Shown here: positions 41,064 to 50,541 of the stretch, one piece after another
Position numbering within the stretch: position 1 is the first letter of the stretch
Layout: each line of letters starts with the position of its first letter
Assembly: GCF_001421665.1 (NCBI RefSeq)
Contig: NZ_LMKV01000012.1
Location: forward strand, 392,185 to 456,184
DNA from: Sphingobium sp. Leaf26
GTDB lineage: Bacteria; Pseudomonadota; Alphaproteobacteria; Sphingomonadales; Sphingomonadaceae
Length of the DNA stretch: 64,000 nucleotides
Direction of reading: 5' to 3'
Program-made: the position numbers and the translations under genes
Notes under the pieces: model-generated
The model's input: only the letters and a program-made list of their open reading frames with translations
What the model was told of the DNA's origin: nothing
The model's database searches: none

Positions 41064-42470
41064 ATGATGGCTGACTATAAGCTGCTGATCGGCGGCGAGC
41101 TGGTCGATGGCGACCTTGAAATGGAGGTCGTCAATCCCGCGACCGGCGCGCCCTTCGTCACCGTGGCGCGCGCCTCGCCCGCACAGGGGGATCAGGCGAT
41201 CGCCGCTGCCAGGGCGGGCCAACCGGGCTGGGCGGCGGTGCCCTATGCGGATCGACAGGCCAGGCTGCTGGCATTGGCCGACGCCATCGCCGCCAATGCC
41301 CATGACCTTGCCCGGCTGCTGACGCTGGAACAGGGCAAGCCACTGCCTGAAGCGCAGGGGGAAGTCGCCTGGACCGAGGGGTTCCTGCGCCATTACGCCA
41401 CGCTGGAGTTGCCCGACCGCATCATTCAGGACGATGACGCCGGCTATATCGCGGTGAAGCACCGGCCGCTGGGCGTCGTCGTCGGCATCATCGCCTGGAA
41501 CTTTCCGCTGCTGGTCGCGTGCTGGAAGATCGGACCGGCGGTGCTGGCGGGCAACGCCATCGTGCTGAAACCCGCCCCCACCACGCCGGTCACGGCACTG
41601 GCGCTAGGTGCCCTTTGCCGCGATATCTTCCCGGCGGGCGTCGTCAACATCATCACCGACGCCAACGACCTTGGCCCGCAACTGACCGCCCATCCCGATG
41701 TCGCCAAAATCGGCTTCACCGGATCGACCGCGACCGGCAAGCGCATTGCTGCGGGCAGCGCCGACGGGCTGAAGCGCGTCACGCTGGAACTGGGTGGCAA
41801 TGATCCGGCGATCGTGCTGGACGATGTCGATGTGCGCGAAACGGCCAGGGCGATCTTCGGCAATGCCTTCCTCAATGCCGGGCAGGTCTGCCTGGCGGTG
41901 AAGCGCGCCTATGTCCATGCCGACATTTACGACGCCATGTGCGCCGAACTGGCGGCGCTGGCGCAGGCCGCGATCGTGGGCGACGGACTTGAGCAGGGGA
42001 CGCAGATCGGCCCGATCCAGAACGCCGCCCAATATGAAAAGGTGAAGGGCTTCCTCGACGCGGCGCGGGCGGATGGCACGATCGTCGCGGGCGGACACGC
42101 CATGGAACGCGCCGGCTATTTCATCGCGCCCACCATCGTGCGCGACGTGACCGACGGCATGCGAATAGTGGACGAGGAACAGTTCGGCCCGATCCTGCCG
42201 CTCATCAAATTCGACGATGTGGAGGATGTGATCGCGCGCGCCAATGCGTCCGACTATGGGCTGGGCGGGTCGGTCTGGTCCGCCGATGTCGAGCGCGCTG
42301 CCGCTATCGCCGCGCGGATCGAAAGCGGGCAGGTCTGGGTCAACCAGCATATCGCCATCGGTCCGCACATTCCCATGGCCGGCTTCAAGCAAAGCGGCCT
42401 GGGCGTCGAGCAGGCCGAGGAGGGACTTGCCGAATATACCCAGTTGCAAGTCATCAACATCAAACGATGA
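41064..42470 (+). CDS. NAD(P)-dependent aldehyde dehydrogenase
   Basis: 468 residues behind AAGGAGAGG (an ATG at 41067 is also possible). ALDH motifs: IAWNFPLLVACWKIGPAVLAGNAIVLKP, IGFTGSTATGKRI, catalytic Glu in LELGGNDPAIV and catalytic Cys in NAGQVCLAVKR, EEQFGPILP. Within the operon it should oxidise the aldehyde released by the amine dehydrogenase to the acid, in the cytoplasm. Stop overlaps the next ATG (ATGA). Confidence 0.94.
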   Translation: MMADYKLLIGGELVDGDLEMEVVNPATGAPFVTVARASPAQGDQAIAAARAGQPGWAAVPYADRQARLLALADAIAANAHDLARLLTLEQGKPLPEAQGEVAWTEGFLRHYATLELPDRIIQDDDAGYIAVKHRPLGVVVGIIAWNFPLLVACWKIGPAVLAGNAIVLKPAPTTPVTALALGALCRDIFPAGVVNIITDANDLGPQLTAHPDVAKIGFTGSTATGKRIAAGSADGLKRVTLELGGNDPAIVLDDVDVRETARAIFGNAFLNAGQVCLAVKRAYVHADIYDAMCAELAALAQAAIVGDGLEQGTQIGPIQNAAQYEKVKGFLDAARADGTIVAGGHAMERAGYFIAPTIVRDVTDGMRIVDEEQFGPILPLIKFDDVEDVIARANASDYGLGGSVWSADVERAAAIAARIESGQVWVNQHIAIGPHIPMAGFKQSGLGVEQAEEGLAEYTQLQVINIKR

Positions 42471-44098
42471 GCGCATTGTCGATCGCAAGGAGCGCCACCG
42501 ACGTCCCGCTGCTGGAAACCACCATCGGTCAGGCGCTGTTGCAGATCGTGGCTGACCATGGCGACGGACTGGCGCTGGTGTCGCGGCACCAGGCCATCCG
42601 CTGGACCTGGGCGCAGTTGCTGGCGCAGGTGGACGCCGTCGCCACTGGCCTGCTGGGCCATGGCGTGGGGAAGGGCGACCGGGTCGGCATCTGGGCGCCC
42701 AATTGCGCGGAATGGACGGTGATCCAGTTCGCCACGGCGCGGATCGGGGCCATCCTCGTCAACATCAACCCGGCCTATCGCACCAGCGAGGTCGACTATG
42801 CCCTGAACAAGGTCGGATGCAGCCTGCTGGTCACGGCGCCGCGCTTCAAGAGCAGCGACTATGTCGCCATGCTGCGGGAAATCGGGCCGGACCGGCTGCC
42901 CGCGCTGCGCCATGTGATCGTGCTGGGTGATGAACGGCATGACGGCTGGCTGAACTGGACCGATCTGCTGGTGGAAGCCGATCCCGACCGCCTTACGGCG
43001 ATCGAGGCGACGCTCGACCGCAATGACGCGATCAATATCCAGTTTACCAGCGGCACCACCGGCCAGCCCAAGGGCGCGACGCTGACCCACCGCAACGTGC
43101 TCAACAACGGCTATTTCTCGGCCCGCACGATGCGCCTGACCGCCGCCGACCGGCTCTGCATCCCGGTCCCGCTCTACCATTGTTTCGGCATGGTGCTGGG
43201 CAATATGGCGGCGCTGACCAGCGGCGCGGCGATGGTCTATCCGGGCGAGGCCTATGATCCCCGGCTGGTGCTGGACACGGTGCAGGCGGAAGGCTGCACC
43301 ATGCTGCACGGCGTGCCGACCATGTTCATCACCATATTGAACCAGCCGGACCTCGCCGCCTTCGACATATCGACGCTGCGTACCGGCATCATGGCGGGGT
43401 CGCCCTGTCCCGAAACGGTGATGCGGCAGGTGATGGAGCGGCTGAACCTGCGCCAGATCACCATCGGCTATGGCATGACCGAAACCAGCCCGCTCACCAC
43501 CCAGACCGCGACCGACGATCCGCTGGAGGAGCGGGTGACGACGGTCGGCCGCGTCCATCCCCATGCGGAGGCGAAGGTCGTCGGTCCCGATGGCGCGATC
43601 CTGCCCATCGGCCAGCAGGGCGAATATTGTTCGCGCGGCTATGCGGTGATGCTGGGCTACTGGGACGATCCCGACCGCACGGCGGACGCGATCGACGCCG
43701 ATGGCTGGATGCACTCGGGCGATCTGGCGACGATGGACGCGCGCGGCTATGTCCGCATCACCGGCCGGATCAAGGACATGATCATTCGCGGCGGGGAGAA
43801 TATCTATCCGCGTGAGATCGAGGACTATCTGCTCCGTCATCCGGCCATAGCCGACGCGCAGGTGTTCGGAGTCGCCGACGACAAGTTCGGCGAAGCGGTC
43901 TGCACCTGGATCATCCCCAGGGCGGGCGCGATCCTGTCGGAACAGGATGTGCTGGACCATTGCCGGGGGAGGATCTCCCATTTCAAAATCCCCCGCTATG
44001 TGCGTATCGTCGACCGGTTCGAAATGACGGTGACGGGAAAGGCGCAGAAGTTCGAGATGCGGGCGATCATGGAACGGGAACTGGGCCTTGGGGTCTGA
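42467..44098 (+). CDS. AMP-dependent acyl-CoA synthetase
   Basis: 543 residues. ANL-superfamily motifs: FTSGTTGQPKGATLTHRN (P-loop), YGMTETSPLTT, GWMHSGDLATMDARGYVRITGRIKDMIIRGGENIYPREIE and the C-terminal Lys in TVTGKAQKFEM. Similar to medium-chain fatty-acyl-CoA ligases. It should activate the carboxylic acid made by the preceding aldehyde dehydrogenase, implying a substrate longer than methylamine. Eleven bases overlap with the next gene. Confidence 0.94.
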   Translation: MSALSIARSATDVPLLETTIGQALLQIVADHGDGLALVSRHQAIRWTWAQLLAQVDAVATGLLGHGVGKGDRVGIWAPNCAEWTVIQFATARIGAILVNINPAYRTSEVDYALNKVGCSLLVTAPRFKSSDYVAMLREIGPDRLPALRHVIVLGDERHDGWLNWTDLLVEADPDRLTAIEATLDRNDAINIQFTSGTTGQPKGATLTHRNVLNNGYFSARTMRLTAADRLCIPVPLYHCFGMVLGNMAALTSGAAMVYPGEAYDPRLVLDTVQAEGCTMLHGVPTMFITILNQPDLAAFDISTLRTGIMAGSPCPETVMRQVMERLNLRQITIGYGMTETSPLTTQTATDDPLEERVTTVGRVHPHAEAKVVGPDGAILPIGQQGEYCSRGYAVMLGYWDDPDRTADAIDADGWMHSGDLATMDARGYVRITGRIKDMIIRGGENIYPREIEDYLLRHPAIADAQVFGVADDKFGEAVCTWIIPRAGAILSEQDVLDHCRGRISHFKIPRYVRIVDRFEMTVTGKAQKFEMRAIMERELGLGV

Positions 44099-44885
44099 AG
44101 AGGGCGACGCGCAGGCCTATTTCCTGCGGATGGACGATGGCCGCTTCATGCCCACGGCGCATGTCGGTGGCGCCTGGAATGTCGCGGAACAGCATGTCGC
44201 GCCGGCGATCGGTCTGCTGCTCCATGCGGTAGAGGCGGATCATGCCGCACGCCGCTCCGACTGTTTGCAGGTCGCACGCCTGTCCTACGACATATGGGGC
44301 GTCATTCCGATGGACGCGGTGGAGATCGCGGTCACCGTGCTGCGCCCCGGCCGGACCATCGAACTGGTCGAGGCACGCCTCAGCCATGGCGGCCGCACCG
44401 CCATCGTCGTGCGCGCCTGGCTGACCCAGGCCTATGACAGCAATGCTCTTGCGATGGACAACTTCCCCCCGCTTCCGCCGCCTGAAGCCATGCCTGCCGG
44501 CGATCCGTCCGCCCTGTGGGACGGCGGCTTCATCGCCAGCGTGCAGGTGCGGCGGCTGGGCGAGGGGCAGGGGCGGGCCCGCTGCTGGGTTCGCTCGCCC
44601 TTCGCTTTGCTGGAGGATGAGTCCGTGTCGCCGACCGCACGGATGATGGGGCTGGCCGACATTGCCAACGGGCTTGCCCCGCTGGCCTCGCCAAAGGATG
44701 CTGCCTTCCCCAATCTCGACCTGACGGCCCATCTTTTCCGGCAACCTGTAGGCGACTGGCTGGGCTTCGACGTGTCCGTATCCGGCGGTACGACCGGCCT
44801 CGGCATCACCCACAGCATCCTGCACGACGGCGACGGCGCTTTCGCCACCCTGATGCAGTCGCTGACGATCCGCCCCAGACCCTGA
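44088..44885 (+). CDS. Acyl-CoA thioesterase-like double hotdog protein
   Basis: 265 residues, TTG start at 44088 overlapping the synthetase end; a shorter start at ATG 44130 would cut the first strand. Thioesterase-like family: AYFLRMDDGRFMPTAHVGGAWNVAEQHVAPAIGLLLHAVEAD, RLSYDIWGVIPMDAVEIAVTVLRPGRTIELVEARLSHGGRTA, then a second hotdog (SDRTARMM-like SPTARMMGLADIANGL ... FDVSVSGGTTGLGITHSILHD). It could hydrolyse stalled acyl-CoA or accept an acyl-CoA for another step. Last gene of the operon. Confidence 0.8.
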   Translation: MGSEEGDAQAYFLRMDDGRFMPTAHVGGAWNVAEQHVAPAIGLLLHAVEADHAARRSDCLQVARLSYDIWGVIPMDAVEIAVTVLRPGRTIELVEARLSHGGRTAIVVRAWLTQAYDSNALAMDNFPPLPPPEAMPAGDPSALWDGGFIASVQVRRLGEGQGRARCWVRSPFALLEDESVSPTARMMGLADIANGLAPLASPKDAAFPNLDLTAHLFRQPVGDWLGFDVSVSGGTTGLGITHSILHDGDGAFATLMQSLTIRPRP

Positions 44886-44952
44886 CGATGGTGGCGGACG
44901 GCAAGAGGCGACCCGTTTGACGCCATCGTCCGCCGCCGCTACCGGCAGTGCC

Positions 44953-45705
44953 ATGATCGTCCTTCTATCCCCCGCCAAGACGCTTGATTTTGAAAGCGCG
45001 CTGCCCGCCTTCACCCCGACCGCCCCGCATTTCGCGGAAGAAGCGAGCAGCCTCGCCCGATCGGCCGCAAACCTGACGCAGAAGAAGCTGGCGGAGTTGA
45101 TGCACATCTCGCCACGGCTGGCGAAACTCAATGCCGACCGCTTCCGCGACTTCGCCGACCTGCCCGATCGGCCGGCGCTCTTCGCCTTCGCCGGCGACGT
45201 CTATACCGGCTTTGAAGCGCATACGCTGGACGATGCCGGTATCGCCTTCGCGCAGGATCATGTCCGCATGCTCTCTGGCCTCTATGGCCTGCTGCGGCCG
45301 CTCGATGCGATCCGCCCCTATCGGCTGGAAATGGGTACGCGCTGGGCGCCGCGGCAGAAGCGCCTGACCGACTGGTGGGGGGACCGGATCGCGGCCCTGC
45401 TGCGCGCGCAACTGGCGGAGGAAGGATCAGGCACGATCCTGAACCTCGCCAGCCAGGAATATTATGCGGCGGTCGAGGGCAAGCTGGCCGGCGCCCGGAT
45501 CATCGACGTCGATTTTCGCGAACCGGGACCAAACGGCCCGCGCTTCGTCAGCTTCAATGCCAAGCGGGCGCGCGGCATGATGGCGCGCTGGATGTGCGAG
45601 CATCATGTCACCGATCGTGATGCGATGCGCGGCTTCGACAGCGACGGCTATCGCTTCGATGCGGCGGAAAGCGACGATAATCGCTGGCGCTTTACCCGCA
45701 GCTAA
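44953..45705 (+). CDS. yaaA: YaaA/UPF0246 peroxide-stress protein
   Basis: 250 residues from ATG 44953 (MIVLLSPAKTLDFESALP), the diagnostic N-terminus. LFAFAGDVYTGFEAHTL, RMLSGLYGLLRPLDAIRPYRLEMGT and NLASQEYYAAVE complete the family pattern. E. coli YaaA binds DNA and limits free iron under peroxide stress. It follows the amine operon by 67 bp, may be transcribed with it, and amine oxidation could generate oxidants; that link is inference. The convergent DedA gene overlaps its end by four bases. Confidence 0.94.
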   Translation: MIVLLSPAKTLDFESALPAFTPTAPHFAEEASSLARSAANLTQKKLAELMHISPRLAKLNADRFRDFADLPDRPALFAFAGDVYTGFEAHTLDDAGIAFAQDHVRMLSGLYGLLRPLDAIRPYRLEMGTRWAPRQKRLTDWWGDRIAALLRAQLAEEGSGTILNLASQEYYAAVEGKLAGARIIDVDFREPGPNGPRFVSFNAKRARGMMARWMCEHHVTDRDAMRGFDSDGYRFDAAESDDNRWRFTRS

Positions 45706-46346
45706 ACCGCGCGGGCGCGGGACGGGCGCAACCGGGGCTTGCTCGCGATGCGCAGGGCGATCCAGCCCAGCAGCATCGGCACGACACACAGGCCGATCGC
45801 GATCAGCATCAGATGTTCGGCCTGCAAATCGAACTGCGCCAGCTTGCCGCCGGCAAAATAGCCCGGCAGCAGCAAGGCCGGCGCCCACAGCATGGCGGAC
45901 AGGATATTGGCGGTCTGGAACAGGCGCGGCGGCATCTTCACCACGCCGGCCACGACCGGCACGGTGGAGCGCACCGGCCCCAGGAACCGCCCGATCAGCA
46001 CCGACATGAAGCCATGGCGGCGAAAGAACAACCGCGCCCGCGCAAAGGCCAGTCGCTGCCCCTTCAGCCAGCGATGGCGATAGATGGGGGGGCCGATCCG
46101 CCGACCCAAGGCATAGGACACCCAGTCGCCCAATATGGCGCCGATGATCGCGCAGGCGAACACCGGCGCAGGATGGATGATGCCCGCGCCGATCAGCCCG
46201 CCGACTGCAATCATCGTGGCGATGGCGGGCACGAACAGGCCGATCAGCACCAGCGATTCGAAAAAGGCCAGCAGGCCGATGATCGGGCCGCTCCACCCGG
46301 CATAGCGGGACAGGGTATCGAGGAGGAGGTCGGATGGGTCGGACAT
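45702..46346 (-). CDS. DedA-family membrane protein (VTT domain)
   Basis: 214 residues. Membrane protein with the VTT/SNARE-associated core: SLVLIGLFVPAIATMIAVGGLIGAG, GAILGDWVSYALGRRIGPPIYR, FFRRHGFMSVLIGRFLGPVRSTVPVVAGVVKMPPRLFQTANILSAMLWAPALLLPGYFAG. The F/YxGRFxPxxR motif is the family hallmark. Members act as lipid carrier (undecaprenyl- or phosphatidylethanolamine) flippases or in proton-motive-force homeostasis. Confidence 0.93.
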   Translation of the reverse strand: MSDPSDLLLDTLSRYAGWSGPIIGLLAFFESLVLIGLFVPAIATMIAVGGLIGAGIIHPAPVFACAIIGAILGDWVSYALGRRIGPPIYRHRWLKGQRLAFARARLFFRRHGFMSVLIGRFLGPVRSTVPVVAGVVKMPPRLFQTANILSAMLWAPALLLPGYFAGGKLAQFDLQAEHLMLIAIGLCVVPMLLGWIALRIASKPRLRPSRARAV

Positions 46347-46470
46347 GCGCGATCGTTCGATGAAGGGATGGTCAGCTTAGCCGGGTTGGATGAGCCTTTG
46401 GTTAACGAAAGCCCGTCCCCGACCCGCCATGGCCCCGGTCCGGCGCGTAAATCCGGTAGCCCTCATCCTG

Positions 46471-47388
46471 TCAGACGCGGATCGTCGGCGCCGGCGCTTC
46501 GACCATGCCGCCGGCCGGCACATCCTGACGCAGCCACACATTGCCGCCGACCCGCGCGCCCGCGCCGATCGTCACCCGACCGATGATGCTGGCATTGGCG
46601 TGGATGACGACATCGTCGCCGACGATCGGATGACGCGGCACGTCGTGCCGGCCGTCGACATCGGGATCGCCGCCCAGCGTCACGCCCTGATACAGGCGCA
46701 CCCGGTCGCCGATGATCGCCGTCTCGCCGATCACGACGCCGGTGCCATGGTCGATGAAGAAATGGCTGCCGATCGTCGCGCCGGGGTGGATGTCTATGCC
46801 GGTGCGTTCATGCGCGATCTCGGCGATCACCCGCGCCACCAGCGGCGCGCCCAGTCGATACAGAAGATGGGCGATGCGATGATGGATGACAGCGGTCAGC
46901 GACGGATAGGCCAGCAACACCTCGTCCACACTGCGCGCGGCGGGGTCGGCGGCATAGCCGGCCTCGACATCGGTATCGAGCAGGCGGCGAAGGTCGGGCA
47001 GGCGCGCGGCGAAGATGCCGATGGCCCGTTCGACGTCCAGCGCGATCGCGGTCTGGTCGCTGCCCTGCGCATCATAGCCGCGTTCCAGCCTGATCTGCGC
47101 CGCCAGTTGCGACAGGGTCGATTCCAGCGACGCCGCGACATAATTATTTTCATTCTGCGCGGTCAATTCCGGCGGGCCGACGCGCAGCGGAAACAGCGCG
47201 ATCATCAACTCGTTGGCGATGCGCTTGAGCGACTGGCGCGACGGAAAATAGACGCCCTGTTCCGCGTGGCGCGCATGACCCGCCCGCCAGTCCAGCCGCG
47301 CCTGATGCAGGCCCTCGACCACCAGGTCGATCTGCTGGGGAAACTGGATGCCCTCCTGGGGCAGCAGCGGATCGGAAGAAAAGGTCAT
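46471..47388 (-). CDS. cysE: Serine O-acetyltransferase (EpsC/CysE)
   Basis: 305 residues from ATG 47388 behind AGGA (a TTG nine codons upstream is possible). A long N-terminal helical region (to about 175) precedes the left-handed beta-helix: IAHERTGIDIHPGATIGSHFFIDHGTGVVIGETAIIGDRVRLYQGVTLGG with catalytic His and Asp, then IVGDDVVIHANASIIGRVTIGAGARVGGNVWL. Makes O-acetylserine for cysteine synthesis. Longer than the 270-residue E. coli enzyme, closer to the plant/epsC type. A short palindrome lies in its promoter region. Confidence 0.92.
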   Translation of the reverse strand: MTFSSDPLLPQEGIQFPQQIDLVVEGLHQARLDWRAGHARHAEQGVYFPSRQSLKRIANELMIALFPLRVGPPELTAQNENNYVAASLESTLSQLAAQIRLERGYDAQGSDQTAIALDVERAIGIFAARLPDLRRLLDTDVEAGYAADPAARSVDEVLLAYPSLTAVIHHRIAHLLYRLGAPLVARVIAEIAHERTGIDIHPGATIGSHFFIDHGTGVVIGETAIIGDRVRLYQGVTLGGDPDVDGRHDVPRHPIVGDDVVIHANASIIGRVTIGAGARVGGNVWLRQDVPAGGMVEAPAPTIRV

Positions 47389-47448
47389 GGCATATCCTGA
47401 ATGACGATCGGCCAAAGCCAGCCGAAAAAGCTGACGACGGCCATATAT

Positions 47449-47463
47449 CTACTCATTCAGTAG
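47449..47463. promoter_or_regulatory. Palindrome upstream of the serine acetyltransferase gene
   Basis: CTACT-CATTC-AGTAG is a perfect 5-bp inverted repeat 60-75 bp upstream of ATG 47388, flanked by AT-rich TATAT. It is placed like a promoter operator; the pattern resembles Rrf2-family sites, but that assignment is a guess. 47464-47579 holds no gene. Confidence 0.35.
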
Positions 47464-47579
47464 TGAAATTCAGCTTTATTATCCGTCTGGAAAGCTGGGG
47501 TTTCAAACAGTCCGTAAAGACGCAGGAAATACGCCATCCCCCGCCCGCTCACCGGGCAGGAGACGGGGCATCCGATATC

Positions 47580-50372
47580 TTACAGCGCCGATCCACCCAG
47601 CTTGTAGGTCAGCTGCATGAACATGCTGCGCCCGACGCTGTCGAACCAACTGATGTCATAATAGGGATAGGCAGCGTAGGTCGCGTCCTTCACCGGCTTG
47701 CGATCCAGCAGGTTCGTGACCGACAACGACCCGCGCAGATGGTCGGTAAAATCATATTGCAGCGTCGAATTGAACAGATAGCTCGCCTTGATATAGGCGT
47801 CCTCGTCATAATTGGGCAGCTTGCCCAGACGCCGCCCCTCCAGCGTCCATTTCAGCCCCTCGACCGCCCAGGTGATGCTGGCCGTGCTCTTGTCGCGCGG
47901 GATATAATAGCCGCTGGTCGCCGCCAGCTTGTCGATCGACGCATCGCCCGGATATTGGCGGAATTTATGGTCGAACACATGGGTATGCGCCACCGACAGG
48001 CTTAATTCGCCAAAGCTGGTCGGCACGTTGCCATGCACCGCGATGTCGATGCCGCTGGTCTTTTCGTGCGCGATGTTGATCGGGTTGATCGACACCGAAT
48101 CCAGATAGCCTTCGTTCACGCCGCTGGTGAAGCGATGGACGCGCGTCAGAGCGTCCTGGCAGGTGGGCGAATTGATGTCGACCGCGGCGCCGCCCATGGT
48201 GGTGCCGATCCGGCAGTCCGCCTCGTCGCGCAACAGCGTGTCGATATCCAGATCCTGCACCTGATTGGACAGCGACACGCGGAAATAGTCGACCGACACA
48301 TCGAAATGGCGCGACGGCGACCAGACGATGCCGGCATTCAACGACTTGGCCGTTTCCGGTTTCAGCGCGCGATTGCCGTTGCGCTGGGCGACGATGCCCT
48401 CGTCGGCATAGCTGCAATCGCCCAGATCCTCGTCCGGCTCCTCGGTGCGGCAGCTATAATAGTCGGTTGCCGAAGGGTGGGTATTGCCCGGCCCGGTAAA
48501 GACATAATGCAGGTCGGGCGCGCGGAAGCTGGTGCCGTATGCGGCGCGCAGCAACAGCGTATTCGTCGGCCGCAATTCCGCGCCCGCATTATAGGTGAAC
48601 TTGCCGATACCATTGCCGGCAAAGCGGAAATGGTCGAACCGCGCCGCGCCCGACAATTGCAGGAAGCTGGTCACCGGCACGCGCAATTCGCCGCCCAGCG
48701 CCCAATGGCTGCGCTTGCCCTTGCCGGCGCTGTCCTTCAGCCCATAATAATAGTCGGTCAGCGCCAGCGGATCGGGGTTCAGGTCATAGCCTTGCTTGCC
48801 GATTTCCCCGACCGCCGCGAAGCCGACCGGCCCGGCCGGCAGGCTGAACAATTCGGTGCTGGTCAGTGTGGCGGAGACGTTATCGGTCCAGCTCTTGGGA
48901 TTATAGACGCTGTAGACCGCGATGCTGTCATATTCCGCCTTGGTCAGCGGCGTATAGAGCCGGGTCGGGTCAGCGTTGAAGATCGGATAGCCGCTATCTT
49001 CGTCCACGCCCTGCTGCTCGCCCAGGAACAGGGCATTGGCCTTGGCCGCGATGATCTGCGGGAATTTGACCTTCGCCTTATATTCGCTGTGGTTGTAGGA
49101 CAGTTCATAGGACCATTTGTCGGCGAAGCTACCCTTGATCCCCGGCGTGATGCTGAACGTCTGCTGCCGGTTGCGGGTCATGACATTGCCGAAGCCGCCG
49201 GATTCCTCCGGCGTGAACTGGCGATACCAATCGTCCAACTGCCCGTCGAAACTGTTATAGAAGGTCGTGTCGCTGCTGCCTGAACTATTCTGATAGCCCC
49301 AACTCAGCACATCGGACATCAGCGCCACTTTGCTCACGCCGAACTGCGCATCCACGAACAATTGCGCCGCGTCGGACAATTCATATCCGGCCGAGGCGAA
49401 ACTGTTGAACCCCTCACGCCGCGAAATGACCGTGCCGTAACCGATCGACGTGTTGCTGCCGCAGAAATAGCCGGGGCCATAATCCTCCAGCGCATCGTCA
49501 TAAGCGCCATAGCGCGGGCGCGATGCATAATAGGTGGACCCGCCGTTCAGGTAAGACAGCGCGCCACAGGTCGCCGCAGTCGGATCGACATATACGTCCT
49601 CATCGGGATTATAGCGCAGGAAGGTCCGGCGGGCGAGCGGCACGGCGGTATCGGGATTGTCCGCCGTGCTGTCCTGTATCTTGCGCTGATAGGCCCAGAG
49701 CGGCTTTTGCAGCAGATATTCCGCGCCCGCGACGATATGGAAGCGATCGTTGGACCAGCCCGTCGTCGCGGTGATACGATGCGACGCGCCGCCGCCATGC
49801 TCGGTGCGGCCATGGCGATAGTCGATCGTCGTGCCGTCCACCTTGTCCTTCAGCTTGAAGTTGATGACGCCGGCGATCGCGTCCGACCCGTAAATGGCCG
49901 ACGCGCTGCCGCTCAGCACTTCGACCTGTTCGATCAGGCCCAGCGGGATGTTGGATACGTCGGTGAAGTTGCTGCGGCCGTTGAAGGGCAGCGGGAAATC
50001 GGCGATGCGGCGGCCGTTGACCAGCACCAGCGTATGGTTGGGGCCAAGCCCGCGCAGGTCGACCTGCTGCGCGCCCGGCGTGAAGCTGGCGCCGCTGAAC
50101 GACTGCTGGCTCTGCGTCTCGCCGCCATTCTGCGTCACCGCGCGCAGGATGTCGGGCACGCTGGTATAGCCATTGGCGCGGATCGTGTCGGCGGTGATGG
50201 TCGTGACCGGCGCCGGCCCTTCCTGCGCAGCGCGGGGAATGCGCGATCCGGTGACGATGATCTCGCTCTCGCCGCTCGGCTCCGCCGCCGTCTGCGCCAT
50301 CGCCCCGCCGATCAGCGCCGGCAGGCTGCACCCCAGACCCAGCGCCAGACGTACCGTTCCCGACAACCGCAT
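47580..50372 (-). CDS. TonB-dependent receptor divergent from cyanophycinase fusion
   Basis: 930 residues from ATG 50372 after CAGGGGG. Signal peptide (LALGLGCSLPALIGGAMAQ), TonB box SEIIVTGSRI, plug with VDLRGLGPNHTLVLVNGRRIADFP, QVEVLSGSASAIYGSDAIAGVINFKLK, then a large barrel with long tyrosine- and acid-rich loops, ending MFMQLTYKLGGSAL. This subtype (LRGLG plug) is typical of peptide- or saccharide-like oligomer uptake receptors in sphingomonads and caulobacters. It shares a 169-bp divergent promoter with the cyanophycinase/isoaspartyl peptidase gene, which suggests it imports that substrate or its products. Confidence 0.92.
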   Translation of the reverse strand: MRLSGTVRLALGLGCSLPALIGGAMAQTAAEPSGESEIIVTGSRIPRAAQEGPAPVTTITADTIRANGYTSVPDILRAVTQNGGETQSQQSFSGASFTPGAQQVDLRGLGPNHTLVLVNGRRIADFPLPFNGRSNFTDVSNIPLGLIEQVEVLSGSASAIYGSDAIAGVINFKLKDKVDGTTIDYRHGRTEHGGGASHRITATTGWSNDRFHIVAGAEYLLQKPLWAYQRKIQDSTADNPDTAVPLARRTFLRYNPDEDVYVDPTAATCGALSYLNGGSTYYASRPRYGAYDDALEDYGPGYFCGSNTSIGYGTVISRREGFNSFASAGYELSDAAQLFVDAQFGVSKVALMSDVLSWGYQNSSGSSDTTFYNSFDGQLDDWYRQFTPEESGGFGNVMTRNRQQTFSITPGIKGSFADKWSYELSYNHSEYKAKVKFPQIIAAKANALFLGEQQGVDEDSGYPIFNADPTRLYTPLTKAEYDSIAVYSVYNPKSWTDNVSATLTSTELFSLPAGPVGFAAVGEIGKQGYDLNPDPLALTDYYYGLKDSAGKGKRSHWALGGELRVPVTSFLQLSGAARFDHFRFAGNGIGKFTYNAGAELRPTNTLLLRAAYGTSFRAPDLHYVFTGPGNTHPSATDYYSCRTEEPDEDLGDCSYADEGIVAQRNGNRALKPETAKSLNAGIVWSPSRHFDVSVDYFRVSLSNQVQDLDIDTLLRDEADCRIGTTMGGAAVDINSPTCQDALTRVHRFTSGVNEGYLDSVSINPINIAHEKTSGIDIAVHGNVPTSFGELSLSVAHTHVFDHKFRQYPGDASIDKLAATSGYYIPRDKSTASITWAVEGLKWTLEGRRLGKLPNYDEDAYIKASYLFNSTLQYDFTDHLRGSLSVTNLLDRKPVKDATYAAYPYYDISWFDSVGRSMFMQLTYKLGGSAL

Positions 50373-50415
50373 AATAACCCCCTGTTCGCGGCCCCTGATG
50401 CCGCATGTCCCCATA

Positions 50416-50504
50416 TTTCTACATATTACAACAGAAATGGCTTTCCGTTTCAATCAGACTGATCGTAAAAAGGAACATATTGTTTTGCGCTGTGGACAAT
50501 ATGT
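50416..50504. promoter_or_regulatory. Candidate operators in the cyanophycin divergent promoter
   Basis: ACATATTG (50475-50482) and CAATATGT (50497-50504) are perfect 8-bp inverted arms 14 bp apart. A second palindromic stretch near 50416-50437 (TTTCT-N12-AGAAA) includes another ACATATT. Both lie between the start codons of the TonB receptor and the fused hydrolase. The Lrp/AsnC gene at 52464 encodes a plausible binder. Confidence 0.4.
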
Positions 50505-50541
50505 GACATGAAAATGCGCATATCGAACGAAGGAGATAGAT

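Noticed and set aside
46347-46470. Small gene or regulatory RNA between the DedA and serine acetyltransferase genes.
   Set aside because: No hairpin, ribosome site or conserved-looking frame could be seen.
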